From assembly GCA_947311845.1 (NCBI GenBank), contig CAMZMU010000107.1, positions 35,100,504 to 35,164,503 of the forward strand: a stretch of 64,000 nucleotides of DNA. The letters run 5' to 3'. Below are positions 45,598 through 57,472 of this stretch, piece by piece; the stretch's first letter is position 1; each line of letters starts with the position of its first letter. The position numbers were made by a program, and so were the translations under genes. The DNA comes from Poa pratensis. Lineage: Eukaryota; Streptophyta; Magnoliopsida; Poales; Poaceae. Under the pieces are notes generated by a model. It did no database searches, was not told the DNA's origin, and worked only from the letters and a program-made list of their open reading frames with translations.

Positions 45598-45746
45598 AAA
45601 GGTAAATGGTTAACCAAATCCCATCAGACTCAGCTCGCTCTCTTCCACGCACCTCGCCTGCACCCTGGGAGAAAAGCGCCAACGCAGGTCCGCATCCATG
45701 GACGGACCGCCGTTGTGTACGGACCTTGATTTTGACCGCCGCCGCG

Positions 45747-45868
45747 CCCAGTTCCGGGTCGCCGCTGCGCGAGGGCTCGATTTCGCCCGCTGTCGCCGCC
45801 CAGGTTCGGGCCGCCGCCGCGCGAGGGTTCGATTTCGCCCGCCATCATCATCCAGGTCCGGGCCGGCA
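45747..45868 (+). repeat. GC-rich ~51-bp tandem repeat, copy B
   Basis: Same repeat as 13769-13890 with a CATCATCATCC variant. Confidence 0.6.
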
Positions 45869-46132
45869 CCGCAGTACTAGCTTTCGGGTGCCGCCGCCCC
45901 CAGTTCTAGTTCGCCGTCGTGCGAGGCCTGATTTAGCGCGCCATCGATGCCCAGGTCAGACCACCGCCGCGGTTGGCCTCGATTTCAGCTATTGCGGCTA
46001 CGCTGGTTGGATTTCCGTTAGCTCGTGGCAAGAGCAACTGTCTTTCCCTGACGTGCACTCTGCCGAGAGAAGAGAGAGAGAGATAATATAGTTCTGTACT
46101 CCGTATTCCCTATGACCCGGTCATACTGCTAA

Positions 46133-46269
46133 GGCCCCGCTTGGATGCCCTGTATTTGGGCCGGAATCGGACAGAAATATTTTACGGACCGACTGGCGTC
46201 CGTAATTTTGAGCTGCCGTAGCTCCGTATTTTACGGAGCGGAAATCTAAACTAGATTCCAAGCGGGGCC
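46133..46269. mobile_element. Tourist-type (PIF/Harbinger) MITE, copy B
   Basis: 137 bp, termini GGCCCCGCTTGGA and TCCAAGCGGGGCC, duplication TAA. Identical insertion site to copy A, so it predates the duplication. Confidence 0.85.
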
Positions 46270-46412
46270 TAAGGGCGACCATAAGAAATTTTTCGTTAAG
46301 ACCGGTCGTCACAATGTTTAAGTTGCGCTATGGTTGATCGTAAGACCTTAAAACCCGGCATTATTTTCACATTGGAGACGTCCTTAGATATGTAAAGCTT
46401 CACCGCCGGCCG

Positions 46413-47156
46413 TGAGCCGAACGAATGGGTCGACGCCAGCCTACGATAAACCGCAAAGATTGCGTGTCTATGTTTTTTCCTTATTTGGCTGGATAAATGG
46501 AAGGCTCATATGCAATGTCGTAAAGAATGGTACAGAATATGTCGTATGCAACGCTCTACAACTTATCCATTCAAGTAAGATTGATAATCAGAACCTTCAT
46601 TGACATTTGAGGATGACTTCGCGGATAGAGTTGATCAGTCTGTTAGTTAGGCTGCTGTTGGAGAATGCGACAGTAATCAATTCTTTATGATGGGTATTAA
46701 AAAAATTGTAAGTCTTTCATTAAATAAATGTTCGCCATTATCGGGAGAAGTTTTTCATTAGAAAAAGTACTGCATAATGAATTGCTTAGAGGAGCAAATA
46801 CTACATATCCACAATTGTGGTTATGTACGCACAGTCGAGGTGTACTACAACCAAGAGTGGTTTCCTTTTCTTTCTGATTTCTTTCTATTGTATCTCCGGC
46901 GTTATGCTCCTGTCTTCATGAATTTATGTACGTACTTAGAAGTTTAGGCTGATTTTTGCATCGATCGCCGAATACAGCACATGTTCTTTGCATCCATCGC
47001 CGACGCACGACACACCATGTATAGAACCTATTGCAATTAGATATGGAGGTTTGCACCGCTGTGTGTAGTCTGTACTGAACTACTGATAATGCACTATTGT
47101 CTGTAGGTCACTGTCTCACTGATAATGCACTATTGTCTGTACTGAACTACCGATGC
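46413..47156 (+). other. 744-bp segment upstream of the dirigent gene, absent from copy A
   Basis: In copy A the flanks are joined at 14445-14451 with a short filler CCGGC. No transposon ends or target duplication flank it, so deletion from A by end joining is more likely than insertion in B. The right part (46975-47150) is another decayed copy of the dirigent upstream region, including a direct repeat of CTGATAATGCACTATTGTCT (47080 and 47119). No gene seen. Confidence 0.75.
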
Positions 47157-47288
47157 ATGCATGTTCTCTCATACAACTTGATCGATCACCATACAACCTA
47201 ACTAGTTGTGGCAAATTAGATATGGAGGCTTGGTCTGCTGTTTGTACTGACCATGCTATATCTTTTTGTATGTCAACGGATGTAAAGT

Positions 47289-47297
47289 CTATAAATA
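47289..47297 (+). promoter_or_regulatory. TATA box of dirigent gene, copy B
   Basis: CTATAAATA, 106 bp upstream of the ATG, as in copy A. Confidence 0.7.
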
Positions 47298-47402
47298 GAA
47301 TGAAGATGGAGAAATTAGTACAAAGTAGGAACCATAAGCTTGGACCTCCGAATTCACCAAAATCTCCGCAGCTGCGAGCCCCTAGCTACAACACATATCG
47401 CC

Positions 47403-47915
47403 ATGGCTTCCCCCTCTAGCTTGCTTTCCCTCGTCCTCCTGCTGGCCATCTCGTCAGCGGGGGTCCTTTCCGGCATGGCGCACGCCCATGGCGGCGGTGG
47501 GCTCACGGAGATCCACCTCTACATGCACGAGCCCAGCCCGGTGTTTGCGGTGGTGAAAAACAGTACAACGTTGGGGATGGTCGGGATGCTCGACAACGAG
47601 CTGCGCACCGGCCCAGACCCAAGCAACTCGATGCTCGTGGGCCGGTTCCAGGGCGTGGTCGCCTTGGCGGGGCTCGTGTACCCGCCGGGCATGATGACCG
47701 TGATGAGCTTCGTCTTCACGTCAGGGAAGTACAACGGAAGCACACTCGCCATGGTGGGCACCATCAACAGCTTTGTGGGCGCCTTCGAGCGCCCCGTGGT
47801 GGGAGGCACCGACAAGTTCAGGATGGCTCGCGGGTATTGTGTCATGGAGTTCTTGCCAAACCCGCCGGCACCGTACGACGTGTACAAGACAGACATCTTC
47901 CTCAAGATGGATTGA
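47403..47915 (+). CDS. Dirigent-domain protein, copy B
   Basis: 170 aa, single exon, with signal peptide, dirigent domain and GGTDKFRMARGY motif as in copy A. Differs by S for R in the NST sequon and V for M in FQGVVALAG; a third change is silent. Both copies keep the TATA box and full frame, so both may be expressed. The upstream context differs: here the 744-bp segment separates the Tourist MITE from the promoter, while in A the MITE lies about 390 bp from the ATG. Dosage or expression differences are possible but unproven. Confidence 0.9.
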   Translation: MASPSSLLSLVLLLAISSAGVLSGMAHAHGGGGLTEIHLYMHEPSPVFAVVKNSTTLGMVGMLDNELRTGPDPSNSMLVGRFQGVVALAGLVYPPGMMTVMSFVFTSGKYNGSTLAMVGTINSFVGAFERPVVGGTDKFRMARGYCVMEFLPNPPAPYDVYKTDIFLKMD

Positions 47916-48027
47916 TTAAAAACTTCGTTGTTGTCACTCATGTATCTTGTGATAGTATGCATTGTAAATCTTTATTTCGCTTTGTTTCTTAAGAATCGTA
48001 CGGATTGTAAAATAATGTTCAAATGTT

Positions 48028-48046
48028 GTAAATGAATAATAAATGC
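48028..48046 (+). terminator. Probable polyadenylation region of dirigent gene, copy B
   Basis: AATGAATAATAAATG about 120 bp past the stop, as in copy A. Confidence 0.4.
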
Positions 48047-48712
48047 TCGTGTTTGTCAACTGACCTACGAATCATTGTTTGGCAGCTCATGTCTACAAGG
48101 CAGCTCGCCTTCCCTGGAGCATTTGTCGGAGTTCTAAATTTTACTACAGCATGTTTATGTGTTTTCTGTTACATTTTGGGCCTATTTATGGGCAGTCCAA
48201 ATAAGCAATTTCTTCAAATGTCTTATATATGGCAAGAGGTGGGGTGTTAATGTCTACCTGCAGTGAACAACGAACTCCTGTCTACTGTCTACTGGTTAAA
48301 CATTTGTCTGCTTAGATGTTTTACAAACCATGTCGTTGTTGTCTATACTGTTTAGTACATTTAATGATCTTGCCTAATTTTAAATTGATTTAATCATGAT
48401 TTCTATTTTAAATTATTCATCATGAACTTGCCTAATTTTCAACTGTTTCTAAGTTCTAACTAGGCTGGACTTACTGGTCCCATATATATCGGCAAGGCCA
48501 GTTCCAATAGAAAAGAAAATCGCTATCTTTGAATCTTGGTATTCTTCATGTTCAGTTCAACACTCGACTTGAAACAGGCTTTCATCCCGTTTTATAAATA
48601 AAAGTCAAACCGGCCGAACGGTACAAAGTGGTGGAGAGATCCCCATACGTAAAAAAAAAGATATCCGAGAAAGGGTAAGCCACCGATTCGAAGCCGGACA
48701 TGAAAACAGGCA

Positions 48713-48968
48713 GCACATGTTCTTTGCATCCATTGCCGACGCATGACACACCATACAACCTATTGCAATTAGATATGGAGGTTTGCATAATTGCATTGCT
48801 ATACTCATAATGCACTAGTGTCTGTAGGTCGTCAATTCGGATGTGAAGTCTATGTATAGAATGAAGATGACCGGTGCATGTCCTCATACAAGTACAGCTC
48901 GATCAATCATCAGAAAAACCTAACTAGTTCTTGTGTGTACTGACCATGCAATATCTTTTTGTACCTAA
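48713..48968 (+). repeat. Decayed duplicate of the dirigent promoter region, copy B
   Basis: Same relic as 16007-16262. Together with 46975-47156 and the live promoter there are three versions of this segment in copy B. Confidence 0.6.
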
Positions 48969-49288
48969 CGTAGTGCCACTCTGGCAGAAAGGAGACGTGA
49001 AGAAAAACGGAAGAAGGCCAAACGAAACGATGTACGCATCTTATAGGGCTTTATTTTTCTTGGGCTTTCAGCGGGGAAGGAACGCCTTTGTTAATCGTTG
49101 GGCCGGTCCACAGCTGCCCGCGTAATCAATCCACACACGTCGGTTGCCGGCCGTCGTCCTCGTCCTATATCAATCCATACTCTGCGTCGCAACTCACGAT
49201 CGAGACGTACCCTTTTCGCTGTTTCGCCGCTAACACCACTCAAACCCTAAGTCGCCGGCCGGAAAGCCATCTCCGCCAATCCATCGCC

Positions 49289-50756
49289 ATGGATCAATCC
49301 TCCGCTGTCGATCAGTCCCCGATCATCATCGATGAACCACCCAATGGTTCGTCATGGATCAACGCTGATGGGGGCATGGCCACCGCCCCGTGGTTGATGC
49401 TCGAGCGCTTTGTGTTCCCCGGGGACGACGACGACGACGGCTCCTTCCCGGACGCCAACGCCGCGCCCATCAGGGCCAAGTCCGTCACCTCTCTGGGACA
49501 CCCCTTCACCGTCGCCGTACTCCCGGCCAAACCTCCCGCCTTCTCCCGCCTCTACTTGCAGTGGCCGGGCCGGAAGGGTTCAGGAGCCGAGCTCCTGACC
49601 ACCGACGTGGGCCTCCTCCTCCTCAGGCTCACCTCCGTCGTGGAGCTCAGCACGGGTGACACCGACAAGTACCCTTACCACCAAGACTACTTCATCTGCA
49701 AAACCATCCCCTTGGGCCCCTACATCTCGCTCAAATGGCTCCCGGAATGCACCATACCCATCGTGTTCAATTACGAGGACCGGGATGTGACTATGGATCG
49801 CCGGTTCGATGTCGACGCCGTCGGTCTTTGTCGCCTCGACGATGATGATGATCACTTCCTGGTGGTGCAGCTGGCCAAGTTCTTCGTTCGACCTGCCGAG
49901 GACGATATGATGGGAGTGGAGCTATGCGTGCTCCGCTCCCCTCTGTGGACGTCGACCAGTGGCGGCGTCGAGGATGGTGACAACGTTGTTGCCGAGGGCG
50001 AGTGGGAGGTTCTGGAGCTGCCCATCCGCCATCGTAAGGAAGAGTTCAACGACATCAGATGCTGGTCGGTCGATTCCGTCCTCACGTACGGCCGCACCAT
50101 ACTCTGGGTCGATTACCACCAAGGGGGCATGCTGTGCTTCACACCAGGTTCATTATTCGTGGAGTACTACCGATTGCCTATCGACAACCGTCCTCGCGAT
50201 TCGCTACCAAGCCAATACAGACTCCACAAGTACCGCAGCCTGTGCGTCACCCGAGTCCGCTGTGATCCCGACAACAATAGCAGGGACGAAGAACATGCTC
50301 TCCACCTCAAGTTTGTCGACGTGGCCCGTGAAGATGGCGACTATTTTGGACATGCTAGACCGCATTCTAGTTTCACCGTCACCTACCATACTTTCACACC
50401 GGCAGCAGCGGAGGGTCGTCAGAAGTGGCATAAGGATGTGGTGCTCACGTCTAGAAATATACAGTATCTCAACTCCCGTCACCCCCGTCACCCTTTCATG
50501 CACATCCATGCATGCTGTCACCACGTTCCCTGTTTTGAGTATGGACGATCCTAATATTGTGCACTTCCTCATGTATGATGAGGAGAGTTACATGATTGAG
50601 AAGCTTTCGGTGGTTGCTATTGATATCTTTAAAGAGAAGATTGCTTCAGTAGATAAATATATTCAAGGAGACGAAGACCTCGACGGAGACATGGTCAGGC
50701 ACAGGTCCCGTCTTCCTATGTCTATTCTGCCGTCTCAGTTCCTTGCTCAGATCTGA
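49289..50756 (+). CDS. DUF1618-family protein, frame broken near 3' end, copy B
   Basis: The first frame gives 421 aa from MDQSSAVDQSPIIIDEPP to 50554. The N-terminal half matches copy A. The second half has WEVLELPIRH, RCWSVDSVLTYGRTILWVDYH (the DUF1618 core, with the typical WVDY..G motif), GMLCFTPGS, and KWHKDVVLTSRNIQ. The expected family C-terminus FPVLSMDDPNIVHFLM, followed by SILPSQFLAQI and TGA at 50756, lies in a different phase. The switch must fall in about 50465-50500, beside the direct repeat CCCGTCACCCCCGTCACCC, so a slippage indel is likely. Function unknown; no signal peptide or membrane segment is seen. An alternative is a tiny intron or sequence error. As read, the protein ends in an abnormal tail. 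Confidence 0.7.
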
Positions 50757-52438
50757 TTCGCAGGGTGTATTGGTTATCTCATACTAAATGTTGCTATTCT
50801 TGGCCTGGTTACTGACCTAGCTTCCTCCGTGGTCTTTTCTTTCTTTTCTATTCTAAAACTTGTTTCGGTTCGCAGGTATTTGCCTGCATGTCACATATTT
50901 TTGTTTATGGATTATTTTAAACAAGCTTGGTATTCACTGGCTGACTTTGACCTCATGTTGGTTGCTCTTACCAAACTACCTGAAGTGAACTCTTTTGGAT
51001 TAAATAGGCAGGCTAAGAATATTCAGGGAGTGGTGCGGACACACAAGACACTAGGATGCATGCTAAGAATGTGTTGTTTAGGAAGGAAGCCTAGGAAGAG
51101 GTTTGGGGTGCAGCGCCCTTATCCTCTGACGCCAATACTTAGCAGATTGCGTATTCGACTGGAGACAACAGCATGTGCCTTGGTTGTTACTTTACCTGTC
51201 ATCCAAAATACACCTTGGGATGAACGTGAATGATTATAGTACATAGACTTGCAACTTTGATGTGGCGCATAACCAGTTCTAAACTGAAACCTCGCCCAAA
51301 TTTTTCATGTGCGAACTTTCTGCTCCTAAAATTAAATGCAAAACCGTCTTATTGCCATACTTGGAGACAATGCATTTTCCGGCATTTGATTTTGCATTTT
51401 GGAGGGCCAAAATTTCGAACTATGGCTCCAAAGTTAAAGATTGTGTCATGTGGCATCAACTTTTACAGTGTAAGAAACAAACATAACCTCCAGAAGAAAT
51501 CCCTTGCACACACAAAAGCAATGGGATGGAAGAAAGGGAGAACTGTCAATTCAGATGTTCATATCTCAACTTGGATAATAAACATCAAAATGGTAAGATT
51601 TCTACATCTTTGCAGAAAATATATAAATAGAAAGACAAGAGAGTTACCACACCACCAGGTTTTGGATAAAAAAACATAATCCATTCTGTTGATCTCTAAC
51701 AGCAGTTAGCAAGATTTCTATATTGTATGGTGTAAATTTCAAATTTTAACCATATCAAGTCACATCTACCTCCTTCAAAAACATAAAATAAAGTACCATA
51801 GATGTCAATAAATATCTGCATACCTCCACTCTTCATATGTCTATGACTTCCTTCTGTCTTGTGTGTCCGCACCACTCCCTGAACAGCAACACCAGATTCC
51901 ACCATCAGTTTATTCATTCACATCAGGGAAAACTTCAGGTTATTCTGGCAAAATTGTCACTTCAAAAAAGTAGAGTAACCACTGAGTTTGAGATCACTAA
52001 AAAGTTTGAACAATAATGACGGTAAACATCAACAACCGCGACAGGTAATCTTGTAAGAATTGTCATTCTGTCAGCCAATGAGACTGAATATTTTCGCCGG
52101 TGAATGAACCCTGATCAGTCTATGTTGGTGAGTACTTCATATACATTTTGTAAGAAGAACAACTATTAAGGACAACCGTTATTGCATTGGTAACAAATAC
52201 TGCTACTGCACTGTCCTTTTTGGACTGCAAACATTTGCCAAAATAACTTGGAAAAATGGGAGCTACTTTTGTGCTACAGCATACGCCGTTAACTAGTTGA
52301 CACAATAAATCATTCCAGATTGTACAAATCGTTCAGTGAAAGCTTTAGCCAAAAATGCGGTGCCTTCGGAGGTCAGCTATTTCTAAGATCTCTCTACAGC
52401 TGCAGCAAGTAACAAGTAGAGGTACATTTCTAACGCCA
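50757..52438. other. Downstream of DUF1618 gene, no gene recognised
   Basis: Mixed DNA with short frames. Contains an exact 28-bp inverted repeat: 51022-51049 and 51856-51883, each holding GTCTTGTGTGTCCGCACC or its complement. Confidence 0.4.
51022..51883. repeat. 28-bp exact inverted repeat, 862 bp end to end
   Basis: 51022-51049 reads TTCAGGGAGTGGTGCGGACA and on to CAAGAC; 51856-51883 is its reverse complement. Similarity does not extend clearly beyond 28 bp. No flanking target duplication was found. Confidence 0.6.
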
Positions 52439-53950
52439 TCAACAAAACTGACTAGCGTGGACCATGGCTGAGGAATCGCGTGGATGCGGTGGAGGGTGAT
52501 CCAGTCGCCTGTGTCCTGTGCTTAGTTCGCCGCATCGGTGGTCACCGCTGCGGCCGCTGGGGCTCGGAGCGTGGGCGAGAGCAGGTGGAGGGTAAGGCGG
52601 GGCAGGAGGAAGCAGCGGCGGAGGTGCAAGGCGGGAAGCCTTGGAGAGGAGAGAGATGGGCGGAGGCACTGACGACTGACGAGATGGTCGGAAGGAAGCA
52701 TGTGTGGAAAGGGAAGATGATCGAAACAAAGAGGAGAGGACCATGCCTTACAATTACAAAATACGCCTTCCATTCGGACGAGTTTAGGCCGTGATCTAAT
52801 CTTAACTTTTGCGCACTATACCTAATTTGAACTGATTAAAAATCAACTGCACACCGTATGTAAAACGATTTTTTTCTTTCTGTAACGTGGGTGATGTCTT
52901 CCAGCGAAGATTTAAATTTGTTCTTGGGTGAATGAGCACTAATAGGAGACCCTAACTTTTTTTGGAGGGAAGTCGGACCTTATTGTCTAATGCAACAACA
53001 ACAGTTTCTTACCCTCGTTCTCCTTTCTTTGAATGAGCAGCACTAGTTCAAATTCATTCATGAGCGCGTGGAGGATAGATATGATCTTCCACTTCTTAGG
53101 TCCATCCATCCACGATCTTCCACTTCTTGGACTCGTTCCAGAATACCCTCCTATTGTGATCAATCCAAATCAATCTAAATCACCTTTCTTCCACGCACTA
53201 CACTAGTGAACGTCTGAACGATCAATGGTCTCAACACCTAGTAGCACGTTGGACAGGCAACGTCTTCGGTCACAGCTCAAACAACAATCTCTAGTGGCTC
53301 TCCATGCAAAAAGCTTGAGGTTGAGAGAGCACTCGTCCGCGAGATTGAGTCATGGAGACAAATATCAGTTCGCCCCTGGGAGAACGCCAAACACGCTGAA
53401 CGCGTTGAGAGCACTACTGTTGCTGGTCGAAACACATGATGAAGTGTCCTTGGCACAACGAAGTTCAGCAATCCTGGTGCCATTCGAAACAAGACAAATA
53501 CGCCTTTCATTTCAACAGTTTGAACTGAATTTTGGAAATTGAAAAGCTGCGGATGGTAAGGTGAATCCACAAACCTCGCAATATTACTGCTGAACGCACT
53601 TGGGTGACCTGTCACCGATTGGAAACTGAGGTACCTAGGGAAAACAAGATGGAGATTCCGCCACCAAAATAGTATTCCGTTAGTGACAGCAACATGTTCA
53701 AGGTTTCTCCCACTGGGTTTCGGCAGATCCCACTAATGAAAATGCTATAGTCCACTATCAACATGTCTAGATTCCTCCAGCGGGTTACAACCTCACCGCA
53801 AAACAAAAAGGTGACATTGACTTCAATAGACCCGCTGTTGCAGTCGCTAAAAGCTGCTGAAATAGTGGAAAGTTGTGAAAAGAAAGTGTATAAATTACTT
53901 CTTGGAAGCCATAAGCGAAGCAGATGCTAGCACTTGGCACCCAAACCAAG
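52439..53950. other. Region upstream of LRR gene, no gene recognised
   Basis: 52440-52800 has overlapping frames on both strands, Pro/Leu/Ser-rich on minus and Gly/Arg-rich on plus, with no domain. 53220-53540 has frames without recognisable content. CGATCTTCCACTTCTT-type repeat units lie near 53083 and 53112. Confidence 0.35.
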
Positions 53951-55741
53951 ATGAGCGCAGCAATGAGGGTCATGGTGCTGAGCTTGATATTGTCACTTGT
54001 GGCCGGCCCAGCGATTGCCATGGTGAATTCAGGCGACAAGGCCGCGTTGCTTGCTTTCAAAGCACAGGTCAGTGATGGCGGCTCGCTGGCCTCCTGGAAC
54101 AGCAGCGCCAACTTCTGCAGTTGGGAAGGCGTGACATGCAGCCACCGGAGGCCCGGGCGGGTGGTGCAGCTGATCTTGGGCGGCAAGGGACTCACTGGAG
54201 CACTCTCCCCAGCCATCGGGAACCTCACGTTCTTGCGGACACTAAACCTGAGCCTAAATTGGCTCCACGGGGAGATTCCAGCAAGCCTCGGTCGTCTCCG
54301 CCGCCTGCAGATGCTCGACTTGACCTACAACTCCTTCTTCGGCACGCTCCCTCTGAATCTGACCTCTTGCGTCAAGTTGACCAACATGGCGCTAGACAGC
54401 AACAAGCTTGGTGGTCAAATCCCGGCTGAGCTCGGCGAAAAGCTCATGTCCCTGCAAGCAATCACGTTGACTAACAACAGCTTCACGGGGCGCATCCCGG
54501 TATCACTAGCTAACCTGACCCATCTGCAAATCCTTCAACTCTCCAGTAACCATCTGGTGGGCCTAATCCCACCAGGGCTTGGCAACATCTACAGCATGCA
54601 GATATTCAGTATCTTCGGCAACCACCTCTCTGGTATGATTCCACTTTCTCTCTACAACTGGTCGTCGCTGGAATACTTCGACGCAGGGGTAAATATGTTG
54701 TACGGAAGCATTCTGGATGATATCGCCAATAAGTTCCCAAAGATAATTGGTCTTGGCTTGGATGGTAATCACTTCACGGGAACCATCCCTTCCTCAATAT
54801 CCAATCTATCTTATCTCACGAAACTTGGACTCAGTTACAATAGATTTAGTGGGTACGTGCCTCCCACTTTGGGGAGGCTTGGAACTCTCCAATACGTGGA
54901 TTTGGCATATAATAATCTTGATGCAAATGACATAAAGGGGTGGGAATTCGTCACTTCTTTGGCAAACTGCAGCCAACTGGGGACATTGGTACTCAGTGGC
55001 TACTTTTTTGGAGGACAGTTACCTGCTTCCATTACGAACCTCTCAGTAACTCTCCATACATTATACATAGGTGACAGTAGGGTCTTTGGGACTATTCCTG
55101 CAGACATCGGCAATTTGGTTGGTCTCAACATGCTGGTGATCGCAAATACTTCCATATCCGGAGTGATTCCAGAGAGCATTGGTAAGCTAGAGAAGATGAT
55201 CCAACTAGTCTTGTACAACAATAGCTTGTCTGGCCTCATACCGGCATCGCTAGGAAATCTTACGCAGCTGAACAGGCTTTATGCATCCGGTGGCAACTTG
55301 GAGGGACCAATTCCGGCAAGCCTAGGGAAGTTGAAGAACCTATTTGTACTCGATTTGTCAACAAACTATAAACTTAATGGTTCAATACCCAGGGAAATTT
55401 TGACACTGCCTAGCCTTTCTTTCTACTTGGACTTGTCATACAATTCCCTTTCTGGTCCCCTTCCCTATGAAGTTGGTAATTTGGCAAATCTTAACTAACT
55501 GATTCTATCAGGAAACAATTTATCAGGCAAGATACCTGACAGCATTCAGAAGTGCATAGTGTTGGACTTGTTACTGCTAGACAATAACTCATTTGAGGGA
55601 AGCATACCTCAATCACTCAAGTATATAAAGGGGCTTAGTCTACTGAACCTGACAATGAATAAATTTTCTGGTAATATTCCCGACTCCCTTGCTAGAATTG
55701 AAAACCTCCAGGAACTATACCTAGCACACAACGAACTGTAG
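53951..55741 (+). pseudogene. LRR receptor-like kinase (class XII type), ectodomain only, with premature stop
   Basis: Relatives are plasma-membrane receptor kinases of the Xa21/EFR group. Signal peptide MSAAMRVMVLSLILSLVAG; LRR N-cap DKAALLAFKAQV and FCSWEGVTCSH; then more than 20 LRRs of the plant type (LxxLxLxxNxLxGxIPxxLGxL), including the class-typical NNLDANDIKGWEFVTSLANCSQL. The frame is open to TAA at 55496 after NLANLN, where the family expects Gln (CAA to TAA). It then continues in the same frame (LILSGNNLSGKIPDSI to LYLAHNEL) and hits TAG at 55739-55741. There the sequence changes to unrelated GC-rich DNA, so the last LRRs, transmembrane segment and kinase are missing. In-frame start ATG at 53924 is also possible. 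Confidence 0.85.
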
Positions 55742-56414
55742 ATAGGAACAGCAGCACTCGCCTACGCCTCCTGGCTAAGCGCCGTCTGCCGGGACGCCGC
55801 AGCCGCGCGGGAATCGCCGCCGACGCGCCCGCTGCCCTCCGCCGCGTTTCGACGACGCTGCCGACGCCCCGGCGACCTAAAGGCGGCGGCGCCGCCACTC
55901 CCGAGATGCCCGCGTCGAGCCGCCTCCACTGCGCCCAAGCGCGCGTCCTGCCTCGCCGTCGCGCGCCTCCGGCGACCTCCACGCCACCGCGGCGCCTCCA
56001 GACGCCGGTGACGTCACGACGACGTCCACGCGGGACTGGGCTCTCCAGATGGGCCGCTACCTGGGCCGGCCTGGATGCTGCGCCGCTGGGTCGGCCCTTT
56101 CTATTTTTTTTCTTCTGTTTTTTTCTGCTTTTCTTTTTCCAAAAACTTTTGCAACTTTTGAAATATTACTTCCATAATTTTCAAATCTGCACTGCTTTAA
56201 AGTGTGGACATCTCAAAATTTGCATTCAAAATTTGAAAATTTCAAACAATTTCAGAAAAAAATGTATTTCCCCAAGACATTACTTCCCTCTAAAATATTC
56301 GATTAATTTCTAAGTTTCAAAATATATTTCAAAAATACACAATAATCAGAGACTTCAAATTTACTGATTGCAACAATTCCACTCATACATACGAAATGCA
56401 CACAAAAAAAAATC
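55742..56414. other. GC-rich then AT-rich DNA of likely mobile origin
   Basis: 55745-56090 is GC-rich (CGCCGC-type repeats, GGGCCGGCC), then a T-rich run and an AT-rich tail. Such an arrangement resembles a retroelement LTR or UTR, but no ends were identified. It replaces the 3' part of the receptor-kinase gene and ends at the copy C boundary. Confidence 0.4.
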
Positions 56415-56862
56415 GAGAGGAGCGAGAGCGAGAAAATTCATGAGTCTTCCCTTCCGTAAGAGATCGTCTCTTGTCAAGGGTCGCTTTGGCAACAATTAAA
56501 GTTTTCTCAGTCTTACTACACAATTTTTGTGTAAACTATACTATATGAAAGTGAGTGGTATGGTTAAATTCATGTAAGCCATGACGTGCTGATCGAGCTT
56601 GTATTCATGATAATACGTAACACAAAACAGTCTACACGGATACTATTTATCCTCCATCCCTAATTTCTTGCATGCATTTAAAGCTATAGAGTTAACCAAA
56701 CTAACAAAGTGTTGTACGGTTTGTTTGTGTTTCCTTCTCTTGCTGACATGGCAGGTTAAGGGAATGCTGCACTGTACATGCCCTTATCGGCCTTACTTCT
56801 TTCCGCACCCACTCCCTTATCACCCTAAAAAATGGTTGTCACTCAGCCTTCTGGCTTGACTG

Positions 56863-57472
56863 TTGGCTCGGGAGCTCCCCCTTTCCCAACAATACCCCGC
56901 CCTCTTCTCCCACTCCACCCACCCTCATGCCCAAGTCGCCGCGGTGTTAACCTCGGATTTAAATAACTCCCTCGTCCCTAGACTTTCTTCTGCCGCCTCT
57001 ACCGAATTATCTTCCCTCCAGATAGCCATTCAGCACATCAGCCTTGAACCGGGTGTTGCCGACCTTAGGGTTTGCCGTTACAGAAACAAAATTTACTCGA
57101 ACAAAGATTTTTATACCAATAATTTTAGAATGCTTTTGCCTGACCCTCATGCCGTTAAGGTGTGGAGGAACGCTGCCCCTCTTAAATGCAGGATTTTCAA
57201 CTGTCTAATTCACCGTCGTCGCCTGCCCACCAATGATCGGCGGCACCGTCATCAACTCGCCGCCTCCCTGAGCTGCCCTTTTTGCGCCGAGCCCGAAGAC
57301 GTGGATCAGCTCATCATCCGCTGCCACAAAGCCCAAGAAGTTTGGCGCCTCTTCTACCCCTCCTGCCAGCTCCAGATCAATTCCATCCACGACCTCTGCG
57401 AAGCTCGCAGCCGTACCTATGCCGAGTCCACGGTTTGCACGGCCGTGGCATGGACCATTTGGAAACCGCACA
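56863..57472 (+). pseudogene. LINE ORF2 C-terminal fragment (zf-RVT domain), copy C
   Basis: Same as 30460-31069 with few base changes (for example QEVWRLF for QELWRLF). Same junction to gag. Confidence 0.75.

Larger units (their letters stand above)
30000..49978 (+). repeat. Segmental duplication, copy B (complete unit)
   Basis: The left boundary is seen by comparison with copy C: identity starts at 30000 (matching 56415), and the bases just before differ. The right boundary is where similarity to copy A ends (49978 versus 17271). The complete unit is about 20 kb and holds the LINE/gag fragment, plus-strand LTR, minus-strand gypsy element, hAT fragment, dirigent gene and first half of the DUF1618 gene. 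The DUF1618 reading frame continues past 49978, so B probably keeps the ancestral arrangement there. Confidence 0.92.
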
